From an uncultured Desulfovibrio sp. (GTDB lineage Bacteria; Desulfobacterota; Desulfovibrionia; Desulfovibrionales; Desulfovibrionaceae): DNA of 64,000 nucleotides. Below are positions 51,777-60,939 of this stretch, piece after piece. The DNA lies in assembly GCA_944327295.1 (NCBI GenBank), contig CALVHF010000001.1, forward strand, positions 62,001 through 126,000, given 5' to 3'. The notes under the pieces were generated by a model. The model had not been told where the DNA came from. It did not search any database and saw only the letters and a list, made by a program, of their open reading frames with translations. The position numbers were made by a program, and so were the translations under genes. Each line of letters opens with the position of its first letter. Position 1 is the stretch's first letter.

Positions 51777-53348
51777 TCAGCGCCCGACCAGGGAGCGTGG
51801 GCGCTGCTTCACGGCCCGAACCTCGTCGATGCGCTTGCCGTCCATGCGGGTAATTTCCATGTTCCAGCCCTGGAGCTGGAATTTTTCGCCGTTCTGGGGA
51901 ATGTGTTCCAGGTGTTCCAGAATGAGGCCTGCCAGCGTGGCAGACTCGCTGTCCGGTCCGGGGCTTATGCCAAGCCAGGAGGTGGCCATGTCCACGGAAA
52001 GGCGTCCGGGCAGCTTCCAGGAACCGTCCGGCATGCGGCAGGAGTCGGGACTGGAGGGCATGTCGCCCATCTGGCCGGCCAGGACGGAGAGCAGGTTGGA
52101 GGGCAGAATCTGGCCGACCACACTTCCGTATTCGTCCACCACAAAGAGGAGGGGCACGGGCTGCTTGCGGAAGTCTGCCAGCACATCGGCCAGGGAAGAG
52201 TGTTCCAGCACCGTGGGGGCCTGCTGAATGAGGGCCTTGAGGTTGAAGGGCTCTCTGTCCCTGCAGACCAGAAGGCTCGCCACGGGCACGACACCCAGGA
52301 CATCGTCTGTTTCCGTATCGCGCACGGGCAACCAGGACAGTCCGGTCCTGGCCGCAAAGCGGTCGGCTTCCTCAAGGGGAGCATCCACGTTGAGCCAGTG
52401 GGCACGCTGGGTGGGCGTCATGATGAAGCGGGCCGTGCGGCCGCTCAGCCGGATGACGCGGCCCACCATGTCGCGCTCCTCGGGGGCAAAGGTCTCGCCC
52501 GTGGAGACGGATCCGAGAGCCAGGGCATCCATGGATGGAGAGTCCGTGGTGGTTTTGCCGCCTAGAAGCCCCAGAATAACACGGGCCGTGGCTTCGCGCA
52601 TGTCGCGCATGCTGACCCTGCGGCGCCTGTTGCGCAGGGCATACTGGTTGCAGAACTCGATGAGCAGGGAGAAGAGGATGGCGCTGTAGAGATAGCCCTT
52701 GGGAATGTGCAGGCCGATGCCTTCGGTGATGAGGCTCAGGCCGATCATGAGCAGAAAGCCCAGGCAGAGAATGATGATGGTGGGGTGGCTTTCTATGAAG
52801 CTGACCAGGGGACCGGAAGCCATGAGCATGAAGCCGACGGCCACAATGACGGCTATGAACATGATGGGCAGGTGCTGCACCATGCCCACGGAAGTGATGA
52901 CGGAGTCAATGGAGAAGATGGCGTCCAGGATGACAATCTGGGCTATGACCTGCCAGAAGACGGCGTGATGTCTGGCATTCTGGTGCGGATCGAAGATCTG
53001 CCCCTCCAGGCGTTCGTGCATTTCCATGGTGCCCTTGAGGAGCAGGAATATGCCGCCTGTGATGAGTATGATGTCGCGCCAGGAGAAGGGATGCCCCATC
53101 AGGGTCGCGATGGGCTGGGTCAGGGTGACCACCCAGGCTATGCCGGAGAGCAGCGCCAGGCGGGCCACCAGGGCAAGACCCAGGCCCAGAACAAAGGCGT
53201 GGCGGCGCTGGGCCTGGGGCAGGGTGGTGGAGAGGATGGAGATGAAGACGATATTGTCAATACCAAGGACGATTTCAATAAGAATAAGCGTACCTAGGCC
53301 GGCCCAGGCTGAAGGATCGGAGACCCAGGCGAAATCCCAGATGGCCAT
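51777..53348 (-). CDS. TerC family protein with CBS and CorC/HlyC domains
   Basis: 523 residues. N-terminal TerC membrane part (LILIEIVLGIDNIVFISILSTTL; ILDAIFSIDSVITSVGMVQ), about seven helices to residue 235. Then a CBS pair (about 300-420, with VPLLFVVDEYGSVVGQIL) and a C-terminal CorC_HlyC domain. YoaE/YegH-like. Such fusions probably sense nucleotides or ions in the cytosol and are linked to metal or envelope homeostasis. ATG preceded by AAGGA. Confidence 0.87.
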   Translation of the reverse strand: MAIWDFAWVSDPSAWAGLGTLILIEIVLGIDNIVFISILSTTLPQAQRRHAFVLGLGLALVARLALLSGIAWVVTLTQPIATLMGHPFSWRDIILITGGIFLLLKGTMEMHERLEGQIFDPHQNARHHAVFWQVIAQIVILDAIFSIDSVITSVGMVQHLPIMFIAVIVAVGFMLMASGPLVSFIESHPTIIILCLGFLLMIGLSLITEGIGLHIPKGYLYSAILFSLLIEFCNQYALRNRRRRVSMRDMREATARVILGLLGGKTTTDSPSMDALALGSVSTGETFAPEERDMVGRVIRLSGRTARFIMTPTQRAHWLNVDAPLEEADRFAARTGLSWLPVRDTETDDVLGVVPVASLLVCRDREPFNLKALIQQAPTVLEHSSLADVLADFRKQPVPLLFVVDEYGSVVGQILPSNLLSVLAGQMGDMPSSPDSCRMPDGSWKLPGRLSVDMATSWLGISPGPDSESATLAGLILEHLEHIPQNGEKFQLQGWNMEITRMDGKRIDEVRAVKQRPRSLVGR

Positions 53349-53424
53349 ATGGAATCCTTGCGGCAGTCGCCGCTGTCAATTGAAGTTTTTTTACGGTTTG
53401 CGTCTTTGGAAAACGAGTATGCAT

Positions 53425-53450
53425 GAAAAAAGCCAGGACGCTGTCCTGAC
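53425..53450 (-). terminator. Terminator after ribF
   Basis: CAGGAC-gct-GTCCTG on the minus strand followed by GGCTTTTTT. Confidence 0.7.
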
Positions 53451-53548
53451 ATTGTGCACCGTGCCCTGCGCAAGGACAGCCCCTGTGCGAGGCACTGGTG
53501 TCCGGCAGGCCGTGCTCCTGGCATGAGGCGATTCGGGCCGGACGCTCT

Positions 53549-54463
53549 TTAAGAGAAGGCCGCGTTGATGGCCCGGCCGCGTTCCACGTCCCTGGCTATC
53601 TGTTCGGTCAGTTCCCTGACGCTGTCAAAGCGCCTTTCACTGCGCAGGCGTTCCAGGAAGTCCACCTGGATGCGCTGCCCGTAGAGATTGATGTCGCAGT
53701 CCAGAAGAAAGCTTTCAATGGTGCGTTCCCTGCCGCCAAAGGTCGGGGTAAAGCCTATGTTGGTGACAGCGGCAAAGATCTGTTCTCCGCAGGTAACCCT
53801 AGTGGCATAGACGCCGTCGGGCGGCAGCAACACACCCGAGGTCTGCAGGTTGGCTGTGGGAAAGCCCAGGCCCGTGCCACGTCCCTGGCCGTGGATGACC
53901 ATGCCGCACAGGCCGTGGGGACGGCCTAGCATGGCCTGTGCCAGGCCCATGTTGCCCTCTTCGATGGCCTTGCGGATTCTGGTCGAGCTGATGGGGCGAT
54001 CGTTCAGAAGCAGGGGCGGCACCTGATAGACGGCAAAGCCGTAGGTCTGGCCCAGTGCCGAGAGCGCGGCAAAGTCGCCGCTGCGCCCTCTGCCGAGACA
54101 GAAGTCGTAGCCCACGACCAGGGTGTCCATCTCGAGGGGGGCCAGATAGCTCAGATAAAATTCTTCTGGGGACAGGGCCGCAATCTCTCTTGTGAAGGTC
54201 AGTTCGAGCAGATACTGCACGCCAAGTCCGCCAAGAAGCTTGCGGCGTGTCTGCAGATCGGCAAGGGGCGGCATCTTGTGACCGGAAAAAAGGGCTCTGG
54301 GATGCGGCCAGAAGGTGACGGCCACACAATCCAGATCCCTTGCGTTGCAGTGCTGCAGTGTCTCCCTGACAAGGAGCTGATGTCCGCGGTGTACGCCATC
54401 AAAGTTGCCAATGGTCACGCAGGATTTCTTGCCATTGGCAGGACGCACAGGGGTGGTACGCAT
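53549..54463 (-). CDS. ribF: Bifunctional riboflavin kinase / FAD synthetase
   Basis: 304 residues from ATG at 54463. FAD synthetase domain with VTIGNFDGVHRGHQLLV (nucleotidyltransferase H-x-G-H), VVGYDFCLGRGRSGD and ISSTRIRKAIEEG; C-terminal flavokinase with HGQGRGTGLGFPTANLQ and FGGRERTIESFLLD. Supplies FMN and FAD. Convergent or isolated from its neighbours; the gene upstream encodes a DEAD-box helicase. Confidence 0.94.
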   Translation of the reverse strand: MRTTPVRPANGKKSCVTIGNFDGVHRGHQLLVRETLQHCNARDLDCVAVTFWPHPRALFSGHKMPPLADLQTRRKLLGGLGVQYLLELTFTREIAALSPEEFYLSYLAPLEMDTLVVGYDFCLGRGRSGDFAALSALGQTYGFAVYQVPPLLLNDRPISSTRIRKAIEEGNMGLAQAMLGRPHGLCGMVIHGQGRGTGLGFPTANLQTSGVLLPPDGVYATRVTCGEQIFAAVTNIGFTPTFGGRERTIESFLLDCDINLYGQRIQVDFLERLRSERRFDSVRELTEQIARDVERGRAINAAFS

Positions 54464-54574
54464 AATGACAGCCTTATTGAGTGCTCTGGAAAAGGGGCAG
54501 GGAAGAGGGGGAAGCCCCCCTTCTCTGTCCCTTGTGTACATTGATGATCGGGCAAGGACGGGAACGCTTTGTCC

Positions 54575-56677
54575 CTAGAAAGGCACCTCATCCGTGTTGT
54601 CAAACTCGGTCAGGGCTTCGGAAGCGCTTGCCTCCGGAGCCTCGGAAGCTCCCTTCTTGTGGCGGCGTTTGCGCTTGCGGGACGACTTTTTCTTGTCCGG
54701 CCTGTCTAGGGCAGAGGGTGACTCCATGCCCTGGGATTCGGGCGTGACAGGCGTTTCGTCCTGCAGGCCAGCGTCATTGCCAAGGAAGATGGGTCTGGAA
54801 GACTTCCTGGGCTTGTCCTGGGCGCTCTTGCCCGCAGACTTGGAGCTGCCGGAACCAGACTTCTTCTTTTTCTTGCCTTGGCCCCTTTGCTGGACAGGAG
54901 CAGCCTCTTCGGGCTGGCCGCCGTTTTCCTGGGGCGCGCTGGCAGCTGGGGCAGCGGAGACTGCCTCGCTGTCCGCTTCCCGGAGACCGTCCGCGGAAGC
55001 GTTTCTTGCGCTCTCCTGGCGCTTCTTGTCCTTGCGGCCCTCGTTCTTTCTGCGTTCCTGCTTGGAAGACTTGGAGGCCTTTTCCGGACGCTCGGCCCTG
55101 GACTGTCGTTCCTTGGGCAGGCTCAGGGCATTGAGGGTATTGTGATGGAAGGCGTCGAGGAGCATGGCCAGCAGGCTCACGCCGCAGCCTTCGCTTTCCT
55201 CTTCCTCGGGCATGGTGGCAAGGGTCCTCGCCAGCTGGCTGTAGCGGCGGGTGCGCACCTTTTCCAAGGAGGTGAGGCTGCGGAAACGGGATTCGAGCAG
55301 GGTCAGCAGGCGGCTGGACACGACTTCGGCCACAGTCTCGTCCGTGGGATTGGCCATTTCCTGCAGGTGCAGGCCGTAATGCCTGGCAATGCGATCGAGC
55401 TCCATGCGCTGCATGATGTCGCACAGGGAGATGACCGTGCCTGCGGCATTGGCGCGGCCCGTGCGTCCGGCCCTGTGAATGTAGCTTTCGTGATCTTCCG
55501 GCGGCTCATACAGAAAGACGTGGGAGAGGCAGGGAATGTCGATGCCGCGTGCGGCCACGTCCGTGGCCACCAGGAAGCGGACCTTGTTCTCGCGTACCCT
55601 GCGCATGACGTCCTCGCGCCGGCTCTGGGACAGATCGGCGGAGAGTTCGTCTGCATTGTAGCCAAAGCCCTGCAAGACGCCGGTCACATAGTGCACGTTG
55701 GCCTTGGTATTGCAAAAGATGATGGCAGAGGCGGGGTTTTCCATCTCGATGAGACGGATGAGGGCCCGATCCTTGTCCATGGGCTGCACCTGGCAGACAA
55801 AGTGCTGAACCTCGGCCACATAGACCTGCTTTTGCGAGAGCGAGAGCAGGGAGGGGTTCGTCATGAACTCATGGGCCAGGTTGATCACGTAGGGCGGATA
55901 GGTGGCCGAGAAGAGGCTTGTATAGATGCGCTTCCTTGGCAAATAGCGCTGCAGCTCCTTCATGTCGGGGTAGAAGCCGATGGAGAGCATGCGATCCGCC
56001 TCGTCGAAGACCAGGGCCCGCAGATGCTCCAGATTGAGCGAATGCCGCAGGATGTGGTCCAGGATACGGCCAGGCGTGCCTATGACCAGATGGGCGCCTT
56101 CGCGCAGCTGTTCCAGCTGCTTGCCATAGCCCACGCCTCCATACAGGGCAGCACTGCGTATGCTTGTGCCCTCGAAGAGGATGCGCGCCTGTTCGGCAAC
56201 CTGCAGGGCCAGCTCTCTGGTGGGCACCAGGACAAGGGCCTGGGTATAGGCCTGATCGGGTCGCAGGGCGGGAACGAGGGGCAAAAGATAGCAGCCGGTC
56301 TTGCCCGAGCCGGTCCTTGACTGAATCATGATGTCCCGTCCGTCCATGAGGTAGGGCAGGGCCAGGGACTGCACGGGCATGAGTCTGGTCCAGCCGGCCC
56401 TGGCGCAGGCGGCCTGCATGGCAGGCGGCAGCTGTTCCAGGCTGACGGGCAGGAGCGCATTGTCAGGATGGGAAATTTCGAGGTCGCTTCCGTCGCTGTT
56501 CAGGAGGTCGTCCTGACCGGCAGGGGCCGGCTGGGCTTCGGAATCGGCCGGGACGGCTGCCAGGTCGGCAGCAGGAGCGTCCGGGGGAAGGGGAGAGGAC
56601 TGGGCAGAGGGCGCGCCGTTTTGGGACGCAGCGGTATCGGCGGGTGGTTGAAGGTGAGTATGATCGCTGTCTGGCAT
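54575..56677 (-). CDS. DEAD-box RNA helicase
   Basis: 700 residues from ATG at 56677. Helicase core from about residue 90: Q motif, SRTGSGKTGCY (Walker A), PTRELALQ, TPGRILDH, VFDEADRM, SATYP, then the second RecA domain with VATDVAARGID and HRAGRTGRANA. Flanked by an acidic N-terminal region with low complexity and a C-terminal 200-residue tail rich in Lys/Arg/Ser (RKKKKS-like), suited to RNA binding. RhlE/CsdA-like; roles in ribosome assembly or cold mRNA turnover. Confidence 0.9.
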   Translation of the reverse strand: MPDSDHTHLQPPADTAASQNGAPSAQSSPLPPDAPAADLAAVPADSEAQPAPAGQDDLLNSDGSDLEISHPDNALLPVSLEQLPPAMQAACARAGWTRLMPVQSLALPYLMDGRDIMIQSRTGSGKTGCYLLPLVPALRPDQAYTQALVLVPTRELALQVAEQARILFEGTSIRSAALYGGVGYGKQLEQLREGAHLVIGTPGRILDHILRHSLNLEHLRALVFDEADRMLSIGFYPDMKELQRYLPRKRIYTSLFSATYPPYVINLAHEFMTNPSLLSLSQKQVYVAEVQHFVCQVQPMDKDRALIRLIEMENPASAIIFCNTKANVHYVTGVLQGFGYNADELSADLSQSRREDVMRRVRENKVRFLVATDVAARGIDIPCLSHVFLYEPPEDHESYIHRAGRTGRANAAGTVISLCDIMQRMELDRIARHYGLHLQEMANPTDETVAEVVSSRLLTLLESRFRSLTSLEKVRTRRYSQLARTLATMPEEEESEGCGVSLLAMLLDAFHHNTLNALSLPKERQSRAERPEKASKSSKQERRKNEGRKDKKRQESARNASADGLREADSEAVSAAPAASAPQENGGQPEEAAPVQQRGQGKKKKKSGSGSSKSAGKSAQDKPRKSSRPIFLGNDAGLQDETPVTPESQGMESPSALDRPDKKKSSRKRKRRHKKGASEAPEASASEALTEFDNTDEVPF

Positions 56678-57098
56678 ACGGGTAGGTTCCGGGTAAAATG
56701 AAAAGACCACCATCTGGGTGAATGAAGAGAGTGCGGGGGAAGGCTGGCAGGCTTCTGCCTGCAAAACCTTTGGCAACAGCCGGGCTAGCTATGCCATAAA
56801 GCACAGCATCTCGCAAGGGTATGGCAAGGATTGCAAAGGTTTTTAGGGACACCCCCGTCCGCAGGCATGCAGGGGAAACGCGGTCGCACGACACTTTCAC
56901 GGCAATTGGGTGACAATGCCAAAAGACCGGCACAGCTTCTTGCCTAGAGACAAAGAAGTGTTTAGGTTACGCCAATCTCAAGAGTTGATTGCCCATTCAT
57001 GGGAATTGCATGGAGTGTGGTGCAGACAGGCTGTTCCGCAATTCCCCTCTCCATGCCTGTTCGGCTTTCCGGCCCTGCTTTTCCTCAAGGAGGTTTTC
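56678..57098. other. Divergent intergenic region helicase / hisI
   Basis: 421 bp. A small GCAGGC-ttct-GCCTGC hairpin (56747-56762) lies in the helicase leader. I could not place promoters with confidence and see no gene. Confidence 0.4.
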
Positions 57099-57515
57099 AT
57101 GCAGCCAGGCTCGTTCCAACCGGGACCGATTCCGCCCGGTTCTTCCTTTGTCCCGGATTTTGCCAAGGGACTGATTCCAGCCATTGTTCAGGATGCTGAA
57201 GACGGCGAGGTACTCATGCTCGCCTACATGAATGAAGAAGCCTGGCACAAGACCCTGGAAACCGGCGAAGCGCATTACTGGAGCAGATCCAGGAGCAAGC
57301 TGTGGCACAAGGGAGAGAGCAGTGGCAATGTGCAGAAGGTGCATTCCATACGGCTTGACTGCGACAGCGACACCATTCTCCTTGCCGTGACCCAGATAGG
57401 CAATGCTGCCTGCCACACGGGGCGCCGTTCCTGTTTTTACAGGAAGTGGGACGGACGGGAGGAGGTCCTGTGTTCGGAACAGATCTTTGATCCTGAAAAA
57501 GTGTACGGGAAATAG
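57099..57515 (+). CDS. hisI: Phosphoribosyl-AMP cyclohydrolase
   Basis: 138-residue monofunctional enzyme, third step of histidine synthesis. [36 protein letters not shown], and [29 protein letters not shown] hold the Zn- and Mg-binding Cys and Asp. AAGGAGG precedes the ATG. hisG follows after 145 bp. Confidence 0.94.
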   Translation: MQPGSFQPGPIPPGSSFVPDFAKGLIPAIVQDAEDGEVLMLAYMNEEAWHKTLETGEAHYWSRSRSKLWHKGESSGNVQKVHSIRLDCDSDTILLAVTQIGNAACHTGRRSCFYRKWDGREEVLCSEQIFDPEKVYGK

Positions 57516-57612
57516 CGCGATCCTGCATCCGCGCAGCGCACACGCCACGCATGGCCTGTGCCGTCCCGTCTGCAATCATTGTGCGCTCTATTCTCTTTTG
57601 TTTTTAAGGAGG

Positions 57613-57649
57613 GCTGCAGCCTGCCCGCAGGGCAGTCTTTAGTGCAGCA
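57613..57649 (+). promoter_or_regulatory. Hairpin between Shine-Dalgarno and hisG start
   Basis: CTGCA-gc-CTGCCC-gc-AGGGCAG..TGCAG can fold directly after AAGGAGG, which would bring the ribosome site to about 13 nt from the ATG. Confidence 0.4.
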
Positions 57650-57660
57650 GACAAAAAGCC

Positions 57661-58551
57661 ATGGATAAGAAAATGCCCGTTCTGAAATTCGGTGTTCCCA
57701 AGGGTTCTCTTGAAAACGCAACCGATGATCTCTTTGCCCGTGCAGGCTGGAAGATACACAAGCACGAACGCAACTACTTCCCCGAAATCAACGACCCCGA
57801 GATTGTGCTTTCCTTGAGCCGCGTGCAGGAAATCGGCGGCTATGTGGCTGCCGGCATTCTCGATGCCGGCATTTCCGCCCTGGACTGGCTCAAGGAAATG
57901 GACCTGGAAGACAAGGTCGTGCAGGTCTCCAATCTTGTGTATTCCAAGAACTCCCTGCGTCAGAGCCGCTGGGTGCTGGCCGTTGCCGGCGATTCGCCCT
58001 ACACGAAGGCCGAGGATCTGGCCGGCAAGCGCATTGCCACCGAAGTGCAGCATCTGACGGAATGCTATTTCAGGTCCAAGGGTGTTGACGTCAACATCTT
58101 CTATTCCTGGGGCGCCACCGAGGCCAAGGTCGTGGAAGGTCTGGCCGACGGCATTGTGGAAGTGACCGAGACCGGCACGACCATTCGTGCCCACGGCCTG
58201 CGCATCATTGACGAGGTCATGTGCTCCAACCCCGTTCTGGTCGCCAATCCCGCAGCCTGGGCCGATCCGGTCAAGCGCCGCAAGATTGAGCAGCTCAATC
58301 TCCTCCTTGAAGGCGCCCTGCGTGCCGAAAGCCTGGTGGCCATCAAGATGAACGTGTCCAGCGAGAACCTGGCCGCAGTGGAAGCCATGCTGCCCTCTCT
58401 GAACTCGCCCACCATTTCTCCTCTGCAAAACGGCACCTGGTTCTCCGTGGAAACGGTGGTGCAGACCAGCATCGTGCGCGACCTCATTCCCAGACTCAAG
58501 GAAGCCGGCGCCGAGGGCATCATCGAGTACAGTCTGAACAAGGTCATCTAG
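57661..58551 (+). CDS. hisG: ATP phosphoribosyltransferase (long form)
   Basis: 296 residues, first committed step of histidine synthesis. FGVPKGSLENATDDLFARAGW at the N-terminus; EVTETGTTIRAHGLRII is the conserved phosphate-loop region; the C-terminal regulatory (ACT-like) domain makes it the HisZ-independent long form with feedback by histidine. The closest good ribosome site (AAGGAGG, 57606) is 48 nt from the ATG and is separated from it by a foldable hairpin. Confidence 0.94.
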   Translation: MDKKMPVLKFGVPKGSLENATDDLFARAGWKIHKHERNYFPEINDPEIVLSLSRVQEIGGYVAAGILDAGISALDWLKEMDLEDKVVQVSNLVYSKNSLRQSRWVLAVAGDSPYTKAEDLAGKRIATEVQHLTECYFRSKGVDVNIFYSWGATEAKVVEGLADGIVEVTETGTTIRAHGLRIIDEVMCSNPVLVANPAAWADPVKRRKIEQLNLLLEGALRAESLVAIKMNVSSENLAAVEAMLPSLNSPTISPLQNGTWFSVETVVQTSIVRDLIPRLKEAGAEGIIEYSLNKVI

Positions 58552-58731
58552 ATTTCCTGTCTTTTTGCACAAACCAGCCCCATGCCCGGGACTGGAGCTT
58601 CGGGAAGGCGCACAAGGGCTTTGTCCCCATGCGCCTTTTTCTGCACCAGAACCCCAGTGCGTCCCTGTGCCCCCGGGCACGGCAAGGAGGAGGCGCACAA
58701 CCCAATGCAACCGTTTTTTCAAGGAGAGAGC

Positions 58732-59523
58732 ATGAGCACACAGAGCACCGATCCCCTGCTTGATGAAGAACGTGCCCAGAAATATCTGGATTCCCTGCCC
58801 ACAGTGGAGGAGGGTCAGACCTTCTGCTTTGAGTGCACACCGGACGTTCCCTGTTTCAACCGCTGCTGCCGGCAGCTTACCCTGCCTCTGACACCCTACG
58901 ATGTCATGCGCCTGTGCCGCAGGCTGGGCATGACCAGTGCCGATTTTCTGGAAACCTTTGCCACCTTCAAGAGCTTTCCCGACTCCGGGCTGCCCATAGC
59001 CATGCTGCGCATGCTCAAGGATCCGGACGAGACCTGTCCCTTTGTGACCCCGGCCGGCTGTCATGTCTATGACGATCGTCCGGGCGCGTGTCGCAGCTAC
59101 CCCCTGGGCCGGGGCACCAGACTTTCGCGCAACGGGGTGTCGGAAACCTTCTATCTTGTGCAGGAGGCGCACTGCCGGGGCTTTGACGCGGGAAGGGACT
59201 GGACGCCGCAGGAATGGTTTGCCCACGAGCAGCTGGAAGACTACAACAGGTCCAATGACCGCTACATGCGCCTGGGAGCCATGGTTACGGCCTCCGGCGG
59301 CCCGGTGAACCAGAAGGTGGGCAACATGGCTGTGCTCTGCCTCTACCAGCTGGACAAGTTTCGCGAATTCATCGACAAGATGAAGCTCTTCAACAGGGTA
59401 GAGGTGAGCGAGGAACGCCAGGCCGCCATCATGACAGACGACGAGGCTGCCCTGGAATTCGGCTACGACTGGGTTGAGCTGGCGCTTTTTGGCCAGTGCG
59501 AGAGGCTGAAGAAAAAGAACTGA
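58732..59523 (+). CDS. YkgJ-type cysteine cluster protein
   Basis: 263 residues from ATG at 58732 (AAGGAG upstream). Cys motif FCFECTPDVPCFNRCCRQL near residues 30-48, then DETCPFVTPAGCHVYDDRPGACRSYPLGRG, the UPF0153/YkgJ metal-binding pattern (probably Zn or Fe-S). Function unknown. Between hisG and tyrS, co-directional; no functional link is evident. Confidence 0.82.
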   Translation: MSTQSTDPLLDEERAQKYLDSLPTVEEGQTFCFECTPDVPCFNRCCRQLTLPLTPYDVMRLCRRLGMTSADFLETFATFKSFPDSGLPIAMLRMLKDPDETCPFVTPAGCHVYDDRPGACRSYPLGRGTRLSRNGVSETFYLVQEAHCRGFDAGRDWTPQEWFAHEQLEDYNRSNDRYMRLGAMVTASGGPVNQKVGNMAVLCLYQLDKFREFIDKMKLFNRVEVSEERQAAIMTDDEAALEFGYDWVELALFGQCERLKKKN

Positions 59524-59680
59524 GATTGCTAAGGCAGGCGTTTTGTTTGCCATTCGCTGCAAGGGGCGGTATGGTGCCCCATTCTCACGCTGGCCTGAAA
59601 CGGAACCGCCCGCATGCGGCAGAACAGTCCAGGGCGACTGTTGTTTTCGTGGAGCCAAATTTTGTTAAGGAGAACGTTTG

Positions 59681-60877
59681 ATGCTGGATATTGAACAGCA
59701 GATGGCTCTGATTAAACGGGGCGCTGCAGAAATTATTGATGAAGGGGAACTGCGCAAGAAGCTGTCTCGCGGCACGCCACTTAGGGTCAAGGTCGGTTTT
59801 GACCCCACCGCGCCGGATCTGCATCTCGGGCATACCGTCATCATGCAGAAGATGCGCCATTTCCAGGATCTTGGTCATACTGTCATCTTCCTGATCGGTG
59901 ATTTCACCGGCCGTATCGGTGACCCGTCCGGCCGCTCCGAGACCCGTCCTCCCCTGACCGAGGAACAGGTCAATGCCAATGCCGAGACCTACAAGAAGCA
60001 GTTGTTCAAGATTCTCGACCCTGAAAAGACCATTGTTGAATTCAATTCGCACTGGCTGGGCAAGATGGACGCAGCGGACTTCATTCGCCTGGCATCCAGC
60101 TATACCGTGGCCCGCATCATGGAACGTGACGATTTCTCCAAGCGTTTTCGCGAGAACACGCCCATTGCCATCCATGAATTCCTCTATCCACTCTGCCAGG
60201 GCTATGACTCCGTGGCCCTGAAGACAGACGTGGAAATGGGCGGCACGGACCAGAAGTTCAACCTGCTCGTCGGCCGCAACTTGCAGTCCCACTACGGCAT
60301 GGAGCCGCAGTGCATCCTGACCGTGCCGCTGCTGGTGGGTCTGGACGGCGTGCGCAAGATGAGTAAGTCCTACAAGAACTACATCGGCATCGACGAGGCG
60401 CCCTCGCAGATCTTCGGCAAGACCATGAGCGTGTCCGACGAGCTCATGTGGACCTACTACGAACTTCTGTCCTCAAAGAGCATGGAAGAGATTGCCGCCC
60501 TGAAGGCCAGCGTTGCCGATGGCAGCCTGCATCCCAAGAAGGCCAAGGAAGAGCTGGCCCATGAATTTGTGTGCCGCTTCCATGGCCAGAAGGCAGCCGA
60601 CGAGGCGCAGGCGGACTTCAATGCCGTCTTTGCCAATGGCGGCGTGCCCCAGGATGCGCCCGAGGGCAGCTGCGAGAGCGGGGAAAAGAGCGATCCTGTG
60701 TCCATTCTCGCGGACTTCGGTCTGGCCAAGAGCCGCAGCGAGGCCAGGCGCAAGATAGCCGAAGGCGGCTTCTACATTGACGGCACCCAGTGCAAGGACG
60801 ACAAGACACCACTTGCGCCGGGCAGCTACGTCATCCGCTTCGGCAAGAAGAAATTCCTGAAGCTGACAGTCCGCTAG
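59681..60877 (+). CDS. tyrS: Tyrosyl-tRNA synthetase
   Basis: 398 residues from ATG at 59681 (AAGGAGAAC upstream). Class I motifs: [11 protein letters not shown] (HIGH equivalent) and KMSKSYKN (KMSKS). C-terminal S4 domain ([29 protein letters not shown]). The TyrZ-like, longer-linker form. A terminator follows immediately. Upstream YkgJ gene is 157 bp away. Confidence 0.95.
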   Translation: MLDIEQQMALIKRGAAEIIDEGELRKKLSRGTPLRVKVGFDPTAPDLHLGHTVIMQKMRHFQDLGHTVIFLIGDFTGRIGDPSGRSETRPPLTEEQVNANAETYKKQLFKILDPEKTIVEFNSHWLGKMDAADFIRLASSYTVARIMERDDFSKRFRENTPIAIHEFLYPLCQGYDSVALKTDVEMGGTDQKFNLLVGRNLQSHYGMEPQCILTVPLLVGLDGVRKMSKSYKNYIGIDEAPSQIFGKTMSVSDELMWTYYELLSSKSMEEIAALKASVADGSLHPKKAKEELAHEFVCRFHGQKAADEAQADFNAVFANGGVPQDAPEGSCESGEKSDPVSILADFGLAKSRSEARRKIAEGGFYIDGTQCKDDKTPLAPGSYVIRFGKKKFLKLTVR

Positions 60878-60892
60878 CTTCTTTTTGCCCAT

Positions 60893-60927
60893 GGACCCGG
60901 AGCCTTTCCGGGTCCTGTCTTTTTTTC
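60893..60927 (+). terminator. Terminator after tyrS
   Basis: GGACCCGGA / TCCGGGTCC stem with TGTCTTTTTTT. It partly overlaps the leader of the next gene. Confidence 0.85.
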
Positions 60928-60939
60928 AGGGGATGTACA

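Noticed and set aside
56890-56950. Sigma54-like CCGGCACAGCTTCTTGCC upstream of hisI
   Set aside because: Spacing between GG and GC is eleven bases, not ten.
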